From positions 148,310 to 212,309 of the forward strand of contig JAIXMR010000034.1 in assembly GCA_025677835.1 (NCBI GenBank): 64,000 nt of DNA. The letters run 5' to 3'. A program made the translations under genes and the position numbers. The stretch is from Sporodiniella umbellata. Its lineage: Eukaryota > Mucoromycota > Mucoromycetes > Mucorales > Rhizopodaceae. Positions 46,985 through 57,241 of the stretch are shown piece by piece. The notes under the pieces were generated by a model. It saw only the letters and a list, made by a program, of their open reading frames with translations, was not told the origin of the DNA and ran no database searches. The first letter of the stretch is position 1; each line of letters opens with the position of its first letter.

Positions 46985-48098
46985 ATGAGCGATTCGCTGA
47001 ATGCAACACAGATCGTTGCCTTAATACAAACGCAACTAACACATTCATGTACCAAAAACAGCACATTATCTTTTGTTAAAGGCTTTGTTCTTGGACAGCT
47101 CAGTGTAATTGTAGTAGTGATATTGGTTCTTCGCTATTTATTTACAGAGGACGTCAAACATGTCAAAAAGGTATTGGTTTTAGCCTTACTATCTGACTTT
47201 TTTCACTAAAAATTCATAAAGAGATATATACCTTCACGACCTTCCTTAAATACTGCTCCCTCCATTGCTGCTACTACTCTACCTAACGACCAGATTACCT
47301 CAAAAACATATTATGATGTCATTCACCACCAGCCTGAAAGTACTGATTGGCTTAATGTGCTACTAGCTCAAGTAATTCTTCAATATCGACAAGATGCGAG
47401 CATCAACAACCGCCTGAGCCGAACTCTAGACAATCTCTTTAATAGTGGTGTTAGACCTAGTTTTATAGGTCCCATTCATGTAACAGAATTAAATATGGGG
47501 CAGGAATTCCCTATCTTCAGCCGAGCAAGAATTCGGTCTTCTGAGGAAGTGGGGTCTATGGTACGTTATTCCAGGCACCTTCACAAAAAAAAAGGGGGCT
47601 CAATTTGTTTGAATAGAGAGCAGAGATTGATTTTGAATATAATGACCAAGTGACTTTAGGGATTGAAACTCAAATTATCCTAAATTGGCCAAGACAAGCT
47701 TTTGCAGTCTTGCCAGTATCCCTTGTGCTTTCTGTAGTGCGGTTTTCGGGAACTGTAAGCATATTTTGTTTCTTTATACCAACTTGGCATGTCTATAACC
47801 TTATATTGAATAGCTTACCATCGAACTGATTAATCCTCCAGAAACAACGACTAAGCCCAAAATTCCTCTCGAGAGATACATCGCCATATCCTCTTATTCA
47901 GACTTTATACTCGACCTACAAGTTCAGTCTCTTATTGGCTCCAAAACTAAACTAGAAGATATCCCAAAACTTACAGATCTGATTCAAACCAAATTACGGA
48001 ACATATATATCGACAAACTTGTCTATCCACAGTTCTTAAAGATCAAAGTTCCCAATATGTGGAAAGAGGAAGGCCCAGAAGAAGAAACAACATCATAA
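46985..48098 (+). CDS. MMM1: ERMES subunit Mmm1 (SMP-domain lipid-transfer protein)
   Basis: ER-anchored component of the ER-mitochondria encounter structure, which transfers phospholipid. Start at 46985: MSDSLNATQIVALIQTQL. The single membrane span is SVIVVVILVLRYLF, preceded by FVKGFVLGQL, the typical Mmm1 signature. Introns near 47170-47220, 47561-47626 and 47757-47812. The SMP domain has TDWLNVLLAQVILQYRQD, NNRLSRTLDNLFNSG, FIGPIHVTELNMGQEFPIFS, EIDFEYNDQVTLGIETQI and LVYPQFLKIKVPNMW near the end. About 310 residues. It follows FCP1 in the same direction with 143 bases between. Confidence 0.95.
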
Positions 48099-48247
48099 CA
48101 AACACTCTCTATACACACTCTCACACATGTATATACTGCCTTTTTTTTTTTTTAGAAGCTCTCCATACAATTGCAACGTTTCTCAACTAAAGCAACATCA
48201 GCAATAAAAACAGGTTTCATACACTTTTTTTTTTTTTTGGCGTTTAT

Positions 48248-49225
48248 TTAAACTTCTGTAAAAGAAGTCTTGCCTTGTTCAGTAACAACACTGATCAATT
48301 TACCACTTGTAAGAGGGATTGAGCCATCAAGGTATCCTTCCAATTGCCTAAGTTAAATAAAAATAAGTAAAAGGCGAACAAGCACTGCAGCTCCTTGCTT
48401 ACTTTGCAATGTCAGTTGGCGGAGTCCAGCTAGAGAAGTCAGCTTGAGGCATGAATTGTCTGTTCATAGGTGTATCAATGGTCACACTGTTCATAGACAC
48501 AAAAATTAGAGACCAGTCATAAAAAGTCCATGCGTACTTACGGCAATAAGGCCGATACCTTGACACCTTCCGATAGTCCTCCATTAGGCTGCGCCAAATC
48601 ATAGACAAGGTGGTGAACAGCGCTCTTAGCAACGCCATAACCAATCATACCTGGTGTAGGGCTCAAAGCAGCCAAAGCACCAGTCAAAGCCAACAATCCC
48701 CCACTAAGTTGTAAACCTTTGAGTTTTTGTTTGCAAAAAGGGAAAAAAAAAAAAAAAAAAAGAAAGAATTTTTACGGTTTGAGATAGTTTGCAGCAATTT
48801 GAGCAGCTATCAAGGAGGAGTTGACACTTTGTTGTATCATTGTTTCGGCAGAAGTCAGAAAGTCTAACATCTTTTGAGTATTTTTTTTTTTTTTGTCTGA
48901 TTTACCTTTGCTCTTTGCGTTTCCACCAGCCCAACCACCAGCAACGCAAAAGACAGCAGAAAGCTTTTCGTCTTTTAAAACGTCTGCAACAGATTGCTGT
49001 AGACTTAAGCCTTGTTCCTTCAAGGAACCATTACCTGAAGCCAAAGCATTATAGTCTGCCTCTTGGTTTTCGTTCAAATCGATACTGATGACAGTCTATT
49101 TAAACAATAAGTAAATTGCTTTCGTAGCGCCCTTTTGAGCTTACATATCCTTTAGATTTAAAATGTTGAACAAGACTTCGTCCTAAAGCACCAGCGCCAC
49201 CATAAACAAGAACACTACTAACCAT
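48248..49225 (-). CDS. Dihydropteridine reductase (QDPR-like)
   Basis: NAD(P)H-dependent short-chain dehydrogenase that recycles quinonoid dihydrobiopterin to tetrahydrobiopterin, cofactor of aromatic amino-acid hydroxylases. Start at 49225: MVSSVLVYGGAGALGRSLV, the Rossmann glycine motif. Then FCVAGGWAGGNAKSK, a QDPR hallmark, and GGLLALTGALAALSPTPGMI. The active-site YxxxK is in GYGVAKSAVHHLV. Then SALLPVTIDTPMNR, followed by FMPQADFSSWTPP, close to the vertebrate enzyme. TAA stop at 48248-48250. About five short introns, each splitting codons cleanly; the intron near 48722-48780 contains long A/T runs. About 240 residues. Its presence suggests a pterin-dependent phenylalanine hydroxylase system elsewhere in the genome, as is known in Mortierella. 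Confidence 0.93.
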
Positions 49226-49257
49226 TTTGCAGAAAAAAAAAAAAAAAAGGCCGTACT

Positions 49258-49804
49258 ATGCTTCTACAACTTTTATACTCAATAAACAGTCCTGCCCAGC
49301 GTGGGAAATTGAAAGTAAACTACTTTCTCCGTCACCTTGTTGCCTTTTATACAAAGCTTGTACCAGTGTGTGAAGACGTCTGCAACAAAGAAAAGACAGC
49401 TTTATGCTTCTGAATATGATCAAAAGATTGAAATAGGAATACATTTTTCAAGACAGCGTTTACGCAAATATGAATTGAACTCTCGTCGAAGAACTGTACT
49501 TTATTCGAGTGTAAACTCCAAAAGAGCGCGTCTGGCGGCTCTTTAATCAATTATCTTTACAAAATCAGCAAGTGCTGCCTGTCAATAAATAAAATCACAA
49601 AACTTGCTTTTTTTCCAAGACCAAAAGGACCAGTTGAATAGTTCTGTATATATTTCGAATAGGTACGGCTGCTTCGTCACAATAGGTAGAGATGAGGCAA
49701 AAAAGAAAAAGTTTCAGGCTTTGGATGTTTGTTACCTCTATCAAATCAATACCATGGTTAAGAATACGGAAACTGTAGCTCACAGGCCAGTCCCTACTGT
49801 GTAA
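49258..49804 (+). CDS. Unknown small protein, three predicted exons
   Basis: A gene model built from phase: exon 49258-49314 (MLLQLLYSINSPAQRGKLK), intron 49315-49366, exon to 49529, intron 49530-49619, exon to 49804. Spliced 405 bases, 134 residues. The middle is basic (FSRQRLRKYELNSRRRTVL) and the end is DVCYLYQINTMVKNTETV. The two downstream frames are the same frame separated by a stop-containing 90-base gap, which supports splicing. The first 5' splice site is good, the second (GTCTGG) weak. The start is only 32 bases from the QDPR start on the other strand, mostly a poly-A run, which is very tight. No family recognised. It could instead start elsewhere or be a non-coding transcript. Confidence 0.4.
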
Positions 49805-50319
49805 AACGTTCTAAACGGAATAGGAAAAAAAAAATGCATTTCTCATAGAAAATAAAGTAAAGTCAAACTTAACAAAAAAAGATCTCCACAAATATAATTG
49901 TATTTACAATACACCTTTTGACTGTGTTTTCGTTGGCATTTTTACACTCTAGTAAACTTTTGGGATAATGTGGCTTTAAATTAGAACACTTATGGCTTTG
50001 TTTATGATGATAAGTGCTTTAAATGCATAGCCGTAGGTAATGATACAATTAAATCTTAGACTTTGTATTGTGTTTTTATTCTGAACTCTCGTTTTGTAAT
50101 TTGAACATTAAAGAATATCACATCACTATTTTGTATTTTCCCATTCTATCTCATTTTGCATTGCCCTTGCTACTTTTTTTCTAGGCCCAAGTATCTGAGC
50201 AAAAGTAAACACGAAAAAGGTAGATATTGATACTAGGTTTATTTATATGGGCGACTAAACATGTAAGTATATGTTTTCTAAACAAATCTCATTTTGTGCG
50301 ATTTTGAAAAATGAATCTA
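49805..50319. other. Intergenic region, unknown gene / VAC7
   Basis: About 515 bases between convergent genes, AT-rich, carrying their 3' flanks. No feature recognised. Confidence 0.5.
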
Positions 50320-51839
50320 CTACTTCTGTGGTGATTTGGAAAAGATAGTAGATGAAGTTGGACCGTCTGGATTGAGACAATAGGCTGTATCGGGACAAGG
50401 GGAGACGGCTCTAGAGATTGGGTTGACTTGGGTAACATTACATACGGTGATAGATAATGCGTGATACAATGACATTTTTTGATATTTTAAAACACCTCTG
50501 ACCACAAGACCGTAAGGGTATCGGATGATACGCGACCACCGCTCGTTTCCGCTCGTATCAGCACCAGGCGACTTGATACGGATTTGGCTGACAACTTCTT
50601 TTAGGGCCGGCTGGCGTACACTAGACGGGATCGCCAGGGGCTCATCGAAGCGAGTCAGACTACCTAGATACTCAGCAGGATCGACACCCTGACTTCTGAG
50701 CGGCACAATATCGCTGAACGCAAATACACTGATATCCACATCGGCTATGTGAACCACCCACCAATTCCAATTCTCTGCCCTCACCTTCAAATCAAAGATG
50801 AGCTCTTTATCTGTAGCCAAGACGCGTCCAACCTCGATGGTCAAGTTGTCTAGCGGTGCAACATTATATAGCATTGCACAAATGAAACAAAACAGGAACA
50901 AAAAAGAGATACCGAGTGAACTATAGAGCTTATTTACATAGCTTTTCTTTGGTGGTTTGCTCCTCTTTGTGCTCTGGGGCCCCAACAGTGGCCGGTCTTC
51001 ATCATCACTTGTATATCCAGCATCATACTGCATAGGCGGATAGGTACTAGCTCTGTTCTTTTTGCTCCATCTGTCTTGTACTCGCCCCACTAGCCCTTTC
51101 TGCCCAAGTTCACTCAACGGATCCTTGAGATTACTGCGCAACTTGGGTCTTCTGTAGTCAGTCCCCTCTTCTTCCTCTCCTCCGCCTTCTTCCTCCTCAG
51201 TAGCTTCTTTTTGCCTCGACAGTGTACGTCTAAGCCATTCGCCTATACTCTTGCTTTGTGTGGGTATACGTGTGGGCCTTGGCTCATAAAACAAAGTGGA
51301 TGGTGTAGATCGGACAGAGAGTGGTCTGTGCATACCAGAAGATTGAATATCTGTCAAATGGCTACTGTCAGCACCACTATAAGGGTATACATAATGTTCA
51401 TTTTCATCAGAGTCCTCTACGTTGGACACTGCGTCCACTAGATTTCGATGAAACACCTCGGCTGGGCTAGCTGCTCCATACAAAACAGGCTTTTTGGGCT
51501 TTCGGCGGCTCCTTTGTTTTGCCTACTCGCTCATTAGTTTTATCGATAGTGGTGTTGGTAAAAACTTACTTCGTCTCTGAATTGCCTTCTTTTCTCGCTG
51601 TTGGAACGTTGAGGTGTAACTTGAATAGCATTTGAAAAAGTAGGTGTTGAGGGTGACATGTATAATGTAGGCGCTTTGAGTTCTTCATTCTTGTTAGATT
51701 CTTGAGTGACATTTGAATCAAGACGAGTTTTATCTTTATCAAGTGTAGGAGTAAAATCTCGGCAAGAGGCCACTTGCCGTAAATTATTTGCTTTTTTTCC
51801 ACCTTTCAATTCACCGTTTTCTTTATCTTCTGTTGACAT
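50320..51839 (-). CDS. VAC7: Vacuolar segregation protein Vac7-like
   Basis: Vacuolar membrane activator of the Fab1 phosphatidylinositol 3-phosphate 5-kinase, controlling PI(3,5)P2 and vacuole size. Start at 51839 (MSTEDKENGELKGGKKANN). One 47-base intron near 51525-51571 leaves 490 residues. The conserved Vac7 motif sits just after the junction: VLYGAASPAEVFHRNL then DAVSNVEDSDENEHYVYP. A Ser/Glu-rich cytosolic region precedes one membrane span, SLGISFLFLFCFICAMLY. The lumenal part has VLATDKELIFDLKVRAENWN and HIADVDISVFAFSD, an LEA-2-like fold shared with TMEM106. Ends FSKSPQK. A long poly-T/poly-A lies upstream of the start. Confidence 0.88.
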
Positions 51840-52420
51840 ATTTATCCATACACACCCTCGCTTTCTTATTTGTTTATTTACACCTTTCCCGCACGTATAC
51901 AAAAAAATAAAAGACCAGTTTTTTTTTTTTTTTTTTTTTGGCTGAATTAAACACAAACTGAGTTTCAAAAATTCCCTTTGCACTTGTAACCTTCGACAGG
52001 AGTAAGAAGGATCCGCACAACTCAGAAAATGTCCGGAAGAACCCGGCAAATTGCGAATACATAAGGCAACATGTTCCTATTCAATTTGTTTGCTTTTTTT
52101 ATTTCTATTTTCCAGTAGCACTTGCCACTAACAAATCCTAATTCTGCCTTTTTTCTAGACAGTACCAACCGATTCTTTCAAAACCCACGGAAACGGCAGC
52201 AAAAAGGGAGTACAATTGTACAGCTAAGGAAACAATTTGAGGTGCTCGTTGTTTTTTCTTTTGTAACTGTCCGCTTTTGCCAACGGAAAAAAAAAAAAAA
52301 AAAAAAAAAAACTTTAAATACGTCATCAATTTTACTCATAGTAAAATTTATTGTTTTTTTTCCAAATTTTTCTTTCTCCTTTAATAAAAAATCTCTCAAA
52401 AAATAAAAAAAAAAAGGCCA
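51840..52420. promoter_or_regulatory. Divergent promoter, VAC7 / TFIIF alpha
   Basis: About 580 bases between starts. It holds a T run (about 51919-51939) and an A run (about 52286-52310), both likely nucleosome-excluding. Next to the A run is TACGTCAT at 52319-52326, a half-palindromic CRE/bZIP-like site. Open frames crossing this region on both strands lack support. Confidence 0.45.
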
Positions 52421-54587
52421 ATGTCAATCTACAACACTTCTAAATTTGATAGAAATCGGATCCGAACCGGTAACCCTAGGCCGCGCATGGCCAATGGGCG
52501 TCCTGTTCCTAGAGGACAAGTACCTATGCCCTCTACACAAACATTTCCAGCACCTTCGTTTGACGAATTTCAACTTTTATCTAGCGAAAAACAAGGTCAA
52601 CATCACCTGATGGATTTCAAAACCAATAAAAAGGTGGATTTCAAAACATTCACACCACCTGTTAAGCTTCATCGTAAGGAGCCCGACCGGATACCCTATA
52701 GACAATACATCCAACAATTACAGCAACAGAACAACAAAGCACAGCAAGCCAATGCCGGATCTTCAGCAGAAGTTCAGCCACCTACAAGCCACGGGCCTAA
52801 AACGGGTGCAGACACATCTTTGATTGCTCCCATGGGAGGTGCTACCCGCAACAAGCAAATGCTGTTCAAAAAACGAACAAAGCAGATTTATTTGGCAAAA
52901 GAAGATACCAGAGAACTTAAAGAGCAAGAACATAGACCTTGGATATTGGAAGATATTGAAGGACAAAACAACTTTACAGGAACTCTTGAAGGCGGTCAGA
53001 GATCTGACTATATGCTTTTTGTTTTAGCTGTAAATAACAATATGCTCGCAGTAACAAACACTGAGGCATTTATTTTCCACCCAAAAAAAAAACCCCCCAT
53101 ATAGGAAAACGGATTCAAAGTAGTGCCAGTAGATCGTTGGTATAAATTCCAACCTAAACGTAATTTCAAAACTCTATCGATCGAAGAAGCAGAAGAACAG
53201 GTAAGAAGTAGCAGGCAATTGAGACTGGTTGACACTGAAATAAAGCCGACTTGCTATGTGCATTGTTTTCTTTTAATGTTAGTTGAAGAGGCAGCAAAAA
53301 CATGAGAGTCAACGTTGGATGATGCTGGAGCGTCATCGAAGCAACTCGGAAGTTGCAGAGGATACAGGGCCCCGTCATAAATTTAAAGTGGTGGATAATG
53401 GAGAAAAGAGGTAAATAATAGATTCGTATTAAGAGAAGAAGAAGAAAAAAAAGAGAGAGAGAGCCTATTCAAAACACGCTTTTATTTCCAAGTGGGAACA
53501 AAGAAGAAGGTGAAACGACTAAACAGGTAATCGGTTGCCTTATATATCTGAACCTTTTACTAAATGGGTCTTTAGGACTCTGATATTGATGACTTGGACT
53601 TTGATGATGATTTCCAAGATGACGAGGAAGGTGTAGGGGATCACGAAGCCGAGGACGAAGATGTGAAAGATAGCAAAGTATGTTTATAAAAAACGCTCAA
53701 GTAGAAAAAAGCCTAACGGCATTGTTACAGGAACGTGTTAAGAAGGAATTTAAAGATTTCAAGCTGAATGGAGGTGACGACTATGACCTCGAGGACCTTG
53801 AAAACGAAATAAAATTATCAACAGAAGGAAAGGTATGTTTGGCTTTTTGAAGAAAAATATATACCCATTACTGATCATACCACAGCAAATGCGCAAGCTA
53901 GTTCGTGACCTTGAAAAGAATCAAGATTATGACAGTGACGATGACAAAGATCCTTACGCATCCAGTGATGATGAGGCGGCTTCGGACGAAGAGGAAAAGA
54001 AGTCAGACGAAGAAAGCAAAGACAAAAGCACGCCTATTTTACCTAAAAAGAAGCAAGCGGGTACTCCTTCTTCGTCGTCTTCTAAACTTTTCATGCCCAA
54101 GAAAGGACTTAATAAACCCAAAAAAGATGCAGTCTCCAAACCCATTGGTCGACCTGAATCGCCTATGATGAACAAAAAGAAGGAAGGTTCACCCAATCCA
54201 ATGAGCAGCTCTGTGTATAATAAGTCCACCGCACCTCGTCAAAATAGCCATTCTCCACCTCATCGCTCAACTTCACCTATTGCTGTGGATCAGAATAGAA
54301 AACGCAAGTCAGAAGATGTCTCTAGCGATCGCAACAAACAGAGAAAACCATCTGCTGCTGTGATAGACGATGATATAATTACAGAGCAAGAAGTCATCGA
54401 TACCCTAAAAGGTAGAAAAATGGTAACCAAGGAATTTCTTATGTGCTTCCGTAAACGCATAAAGAAAAACCCACGCAACAGAGAGATTGTATCAGATTTA
54501 TTGAAAAAGGTTGCCAGACATTGTGCTAGCGACGATCCTAAGATAAATATGCTTGAACTGAAACCCGAGTTTCAGAGAGCCAACTAA
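52421..54587 (+). CDS. TFG1: TFIIF alpha subunit (RAP74/Tfg1)
   Basis: Large subunit of general transcription factor IIF, acting with Pol II in initiation and stimulating Fcp1. Start MSIYNTSKFDRNRIRTGN; then a TFIIF-beta dimerisation region. The apparent in-frame TAG at 53102-53104 is removed by a 54-base intron (53051-53104), joining NNNMLA to ENGFKVVPVDRWYKF and KRNFKTLSIEEAEEQ, the dimerisation-domain end. Further introns follow, then an acidic central part (DDLDFDDDFQDDEE), a Ser/Lys-rich linker, and the C-terminal winged helix ITEQEVIDTLKGRKMVTKEF with NREIVSDLLKKVARH. The winged helix is the site that binds the Fcp1 tail. Confidence 0.94.
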
Positions 54588-54649
54588 AACAATACTCTTT
54601 GCGTTTGCTTGTGTATTACCCGTATACTTGAGGATTGACCTTGAAAAGC

Positions 54650-54655
54650 AATAAA
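54650..54655 (+). terminator. Candidate poly(A) signal of TFIIF alpha
   Basis: AATAAA 63 bases after the stop, followed by a T run of about 18. A (TA)n repeat (54745-54766) lies just beyond, in the gap to convergent ARS2. Confidence 0.45.
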
Positions 54656-54744
54656 CTTTTTTTTTTTTTTTTTGAAAGGCATTGTCCAAAAAAAGAAAAA
54701 AAAGAAAAAAAAGAAAATAAGCAATTGTACATTGTTTTATTGTT

Positions 54745-54766
54745 ATATATATATATATATATATAT
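54745..54766 (+). repeat. (TA)n microsatellite
   Basis: About ten TA units between the 3' ends of TFIIF alpha and ARS2. Confidence 0.8.
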
Positions 54767-54814
54767 TATGAACTAGAAGGGGAATGAATATTCTTTTTTT
54801 CTTTTGCTAATGTT

Positions 54815-57116
54815 TTAAAAAAAAGAAATGTTGGAATCGCCTTCGGCGGGAGCATCCAAGTCAACATAAGATTTAACTTGACGAGGGTCCTTTGGAAGGT
54901 TTTCATCGGCTCGTGGTCGCCTGAAGGGCATATCGATACCTAATCGAGGTATTTGTTCCCAAGAGATAGCAGGAGGGCGCATGATGAAAGGAGGGGGCTG
55001 TTGCTGTGCGATAGGGCCCGCCTGTTGTTGGTTTGGAAGTAGGTGGTTAGGGTCGCATACATAGTTGTTGAAATAGTCCACTTCGATTTTTCTACGATCG
55101 ATTTCATCCGCGTGCTTTGTCAGGATATGCTTTTCTACATAGTCGTATCCTTTGAATGCTTTGGAACACTCTTTGACTTGACATTTAAACTTGGACTCGT
55201 GTTCTTTTAATACGTGTACGCGCACAAACTCGTCGATCTCTCTTTGATGGCAAATACAAGTAGACAGTTAGAGATATGGATACACTAGACCTTTTTACTC
55301 ACGTTTGGAATAATTTTCCACCCAGTTTTTTAAGTTCCCGTTCATCTGGCGTGTTGACTTTCATTGATATCTTTTGATCTAAATTCTTTGCCCAAAGTGT
55401 AGCTAAAAAAAAAACAAGTGAGTAACAGTCTTCTGGTAATAACTAAAACACACACACACACACACACCTCCTTTTTCGTTCTTGGATGGCTGCCTAGCGT
55501 CTGTGTTAGTTTGGTCATCGACAGTAGATCGACAGTGAGGCTCACAGCATTTTCTGTTTAATTCCTCTACGGAATCGCACTCCATAGCACAGTAATAACA
55601 GTACATATGCACACGACGCAGATAAGCGATGATCATATCCAAACGCTTTTTTATCTTTACAGACTCGTCGTCTTCCGTGAGGCTAGAAATCACTTTATCA
55701 GCACGACTCTCCACTGCTCTCAGTCCACTTTCGGGATCCTCTGAAAGCATTGCTTCCAGTGCCAACGTCAATTCTCTGATCTGGTCAAGATCTTTCTTTA
55801 AACGTTCTGTAGACTGCGATAGCTCAGGAGCCACACGGGGTGGACGGCTCTGTACCGTATTTTTGCGGTTCAAGGCTAAATGAAAGATAAAGTCGTCTAC
55901 CTTCTGGTTGTCTAACAATCCAAATACGTGTTGAATGTCTGTGCCTGGCTTGAAACAAATCCATCCGATACGGTGAAACTTTCGCATGGGTTGTGGCTCC
56001 GAAAGCGAGAGATAGTCGAATCCTTCTACCTTATTGCACATCTAGAGAGAAAAAAAAAACCATGAGCTTAGGGCAACCGGTGCATTCGAATTTACCTCCA
56101 AGATTTTTTCTCTGGCAATGGTAGGCGGTACGGTTTTGATGATCAATCTTGATTCGTATTCCAACTCTTCCTCTTTTGTCGTAGTGTCATCTTGCTTCCC
56201 CTCTGGTTTTTCTTCGCTTGTCTTTTTATCAAACTGAACGTTGTCCAACTCTCCCATTTCAAGATGAGTCATAAAGTCTTTGAGGTATCGCTTTCGTCGC
56301 TCTACCATATCTTCGTGACGTGTGCGGGAATGAAGAGGATGATACTTTTCCAAAAACCATTGTTTTTCTTTGTTGGCCAAGAAAAACTGAGAGAGCTGAC
56401 GTGCAGCAAACTTTTCTTTGTAGTGAGCATATCTCTTTTGGATGTCTTCGTCGTCCAAACGTCTACTGCTGTTTCGCCGAGTGTATTCGTTAAACTGTTT
56501 ATAGGGGACAACGTAATCGAGTTGGTTAGGGTCCATAGGAAATCGGCTGCTATATTTTATTATTATTATTATTATTCAACAAGCGAACTTTTTTTTTTTT
56601 TCTCCTTTTTTTTGTTTGTTTGTATTTTTACCTTGACCAAGCAGGATTGCCCATCATTTGAGGGTTCATCATATCTGTAAAGAGGTGTTATTTCCACATT
56701 GCATCTCATTGTTTTTACCCATCATTGGAAAAGAACCAAAATTCGGGTCTTGGTCTATGTCCATATCTCTTCCACGTCTGGGCGAAGGTCTTCGTTTACG
56801 TCGGCGTTCTTTTCACGATTCATGAATAAAAGTGTAGTGACAAAAAAAGTATATGGAGATGGATAGAGAGTAATATAGAGAAAAAGATAAATAAAAAAAG
56901 AAAAAAAGATGCAAACAACTTTTCCCCTTTTGAAAAAAAAAAAAAAAAAAAAAAAGAAAAGGGAAAAAAGACGAGCTGTGTTCTACCTTCAGGAGGAGTT
57001 GGGCTTCGGCGACTACGCTTTCTTCGGTCGTAATCGTCGTAACTTCTCTCATGACGAAACTTGTCTCTTGCTTTTGTTGTCATTGTGTCATCATCAGACC
57101 AGTCGTTATAAACCAT
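54815..57116 (-). CDS. ARS2/Serrate zinc-finger protein
   Basis: Adaptor joining the nuclear cap-binding complex to RNA processing and decay. The start at 57116 gives MVYNDWSDDDTMTTKARDKF with an Arg/Ser-rich segment (DRRKRSRRSPTPPEG). The next exons hold the conserved N-terminal domain (LDYVVPYKQFNEYTRR, HLEMGELDNVQFD) and then FDYLSLSEPQPMRKFHRIGW, the Serrate RRM-like region. A Cys-rich part follows (MYCYYCAMECDSVEEL, CCEPHCRS). The C-terminal C2H2 finger is FKCQVKECSKAFKGYDYVEKH with ILTKH. The tail has FRRPRADENLPKDPRQVKSY and ends SNISFF. About six introns; one contains a (CA/GT) repeat near 55449-55466. Absent from budding yeast, present in fission yeast and plants. Confidence 0.92.
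55449..55466 (+). repeat. (CA)n microsatellite inside ARS2 intron
   Basis: About nine CA units within the intron region of the minus-strand ARS2 gene. Confidence 0.8.
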
Positions 57117-57241
57117 CTTGTAAAATAAGAAAGAAAGAAAATACTGTGTTTTTTTTTTTTTTTTCTGGTAAAAAAAAAAAAAAAAAAAAACTACAGACCA
57201 CCCATTACGTCACATAAATCTCTCTTTTTCATAGTTTCCTC
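57117..57241. promoter_or_regulatory. Compact divergent promoter, ARS2 / kinesin-6
   Basis: 125 bases between starts. It includes a T run (about 57147-57164), an A run (about 57170-57190) and TTACGTCA at 57205-57212, a near-palindromic CRE/bZIP-type site about 30 bases before the kinesin start. Together they look like a nucleosome-free core with a single activator site. Confidence 0.5.

Noticed and set aside
53051..53104. In-frame TAG in TFIIF alpha
   Set aside because: It is the AG end of a 54-base intron; removing it restores the expected NNNMLA-ENGFKVVPVDRWYKF.
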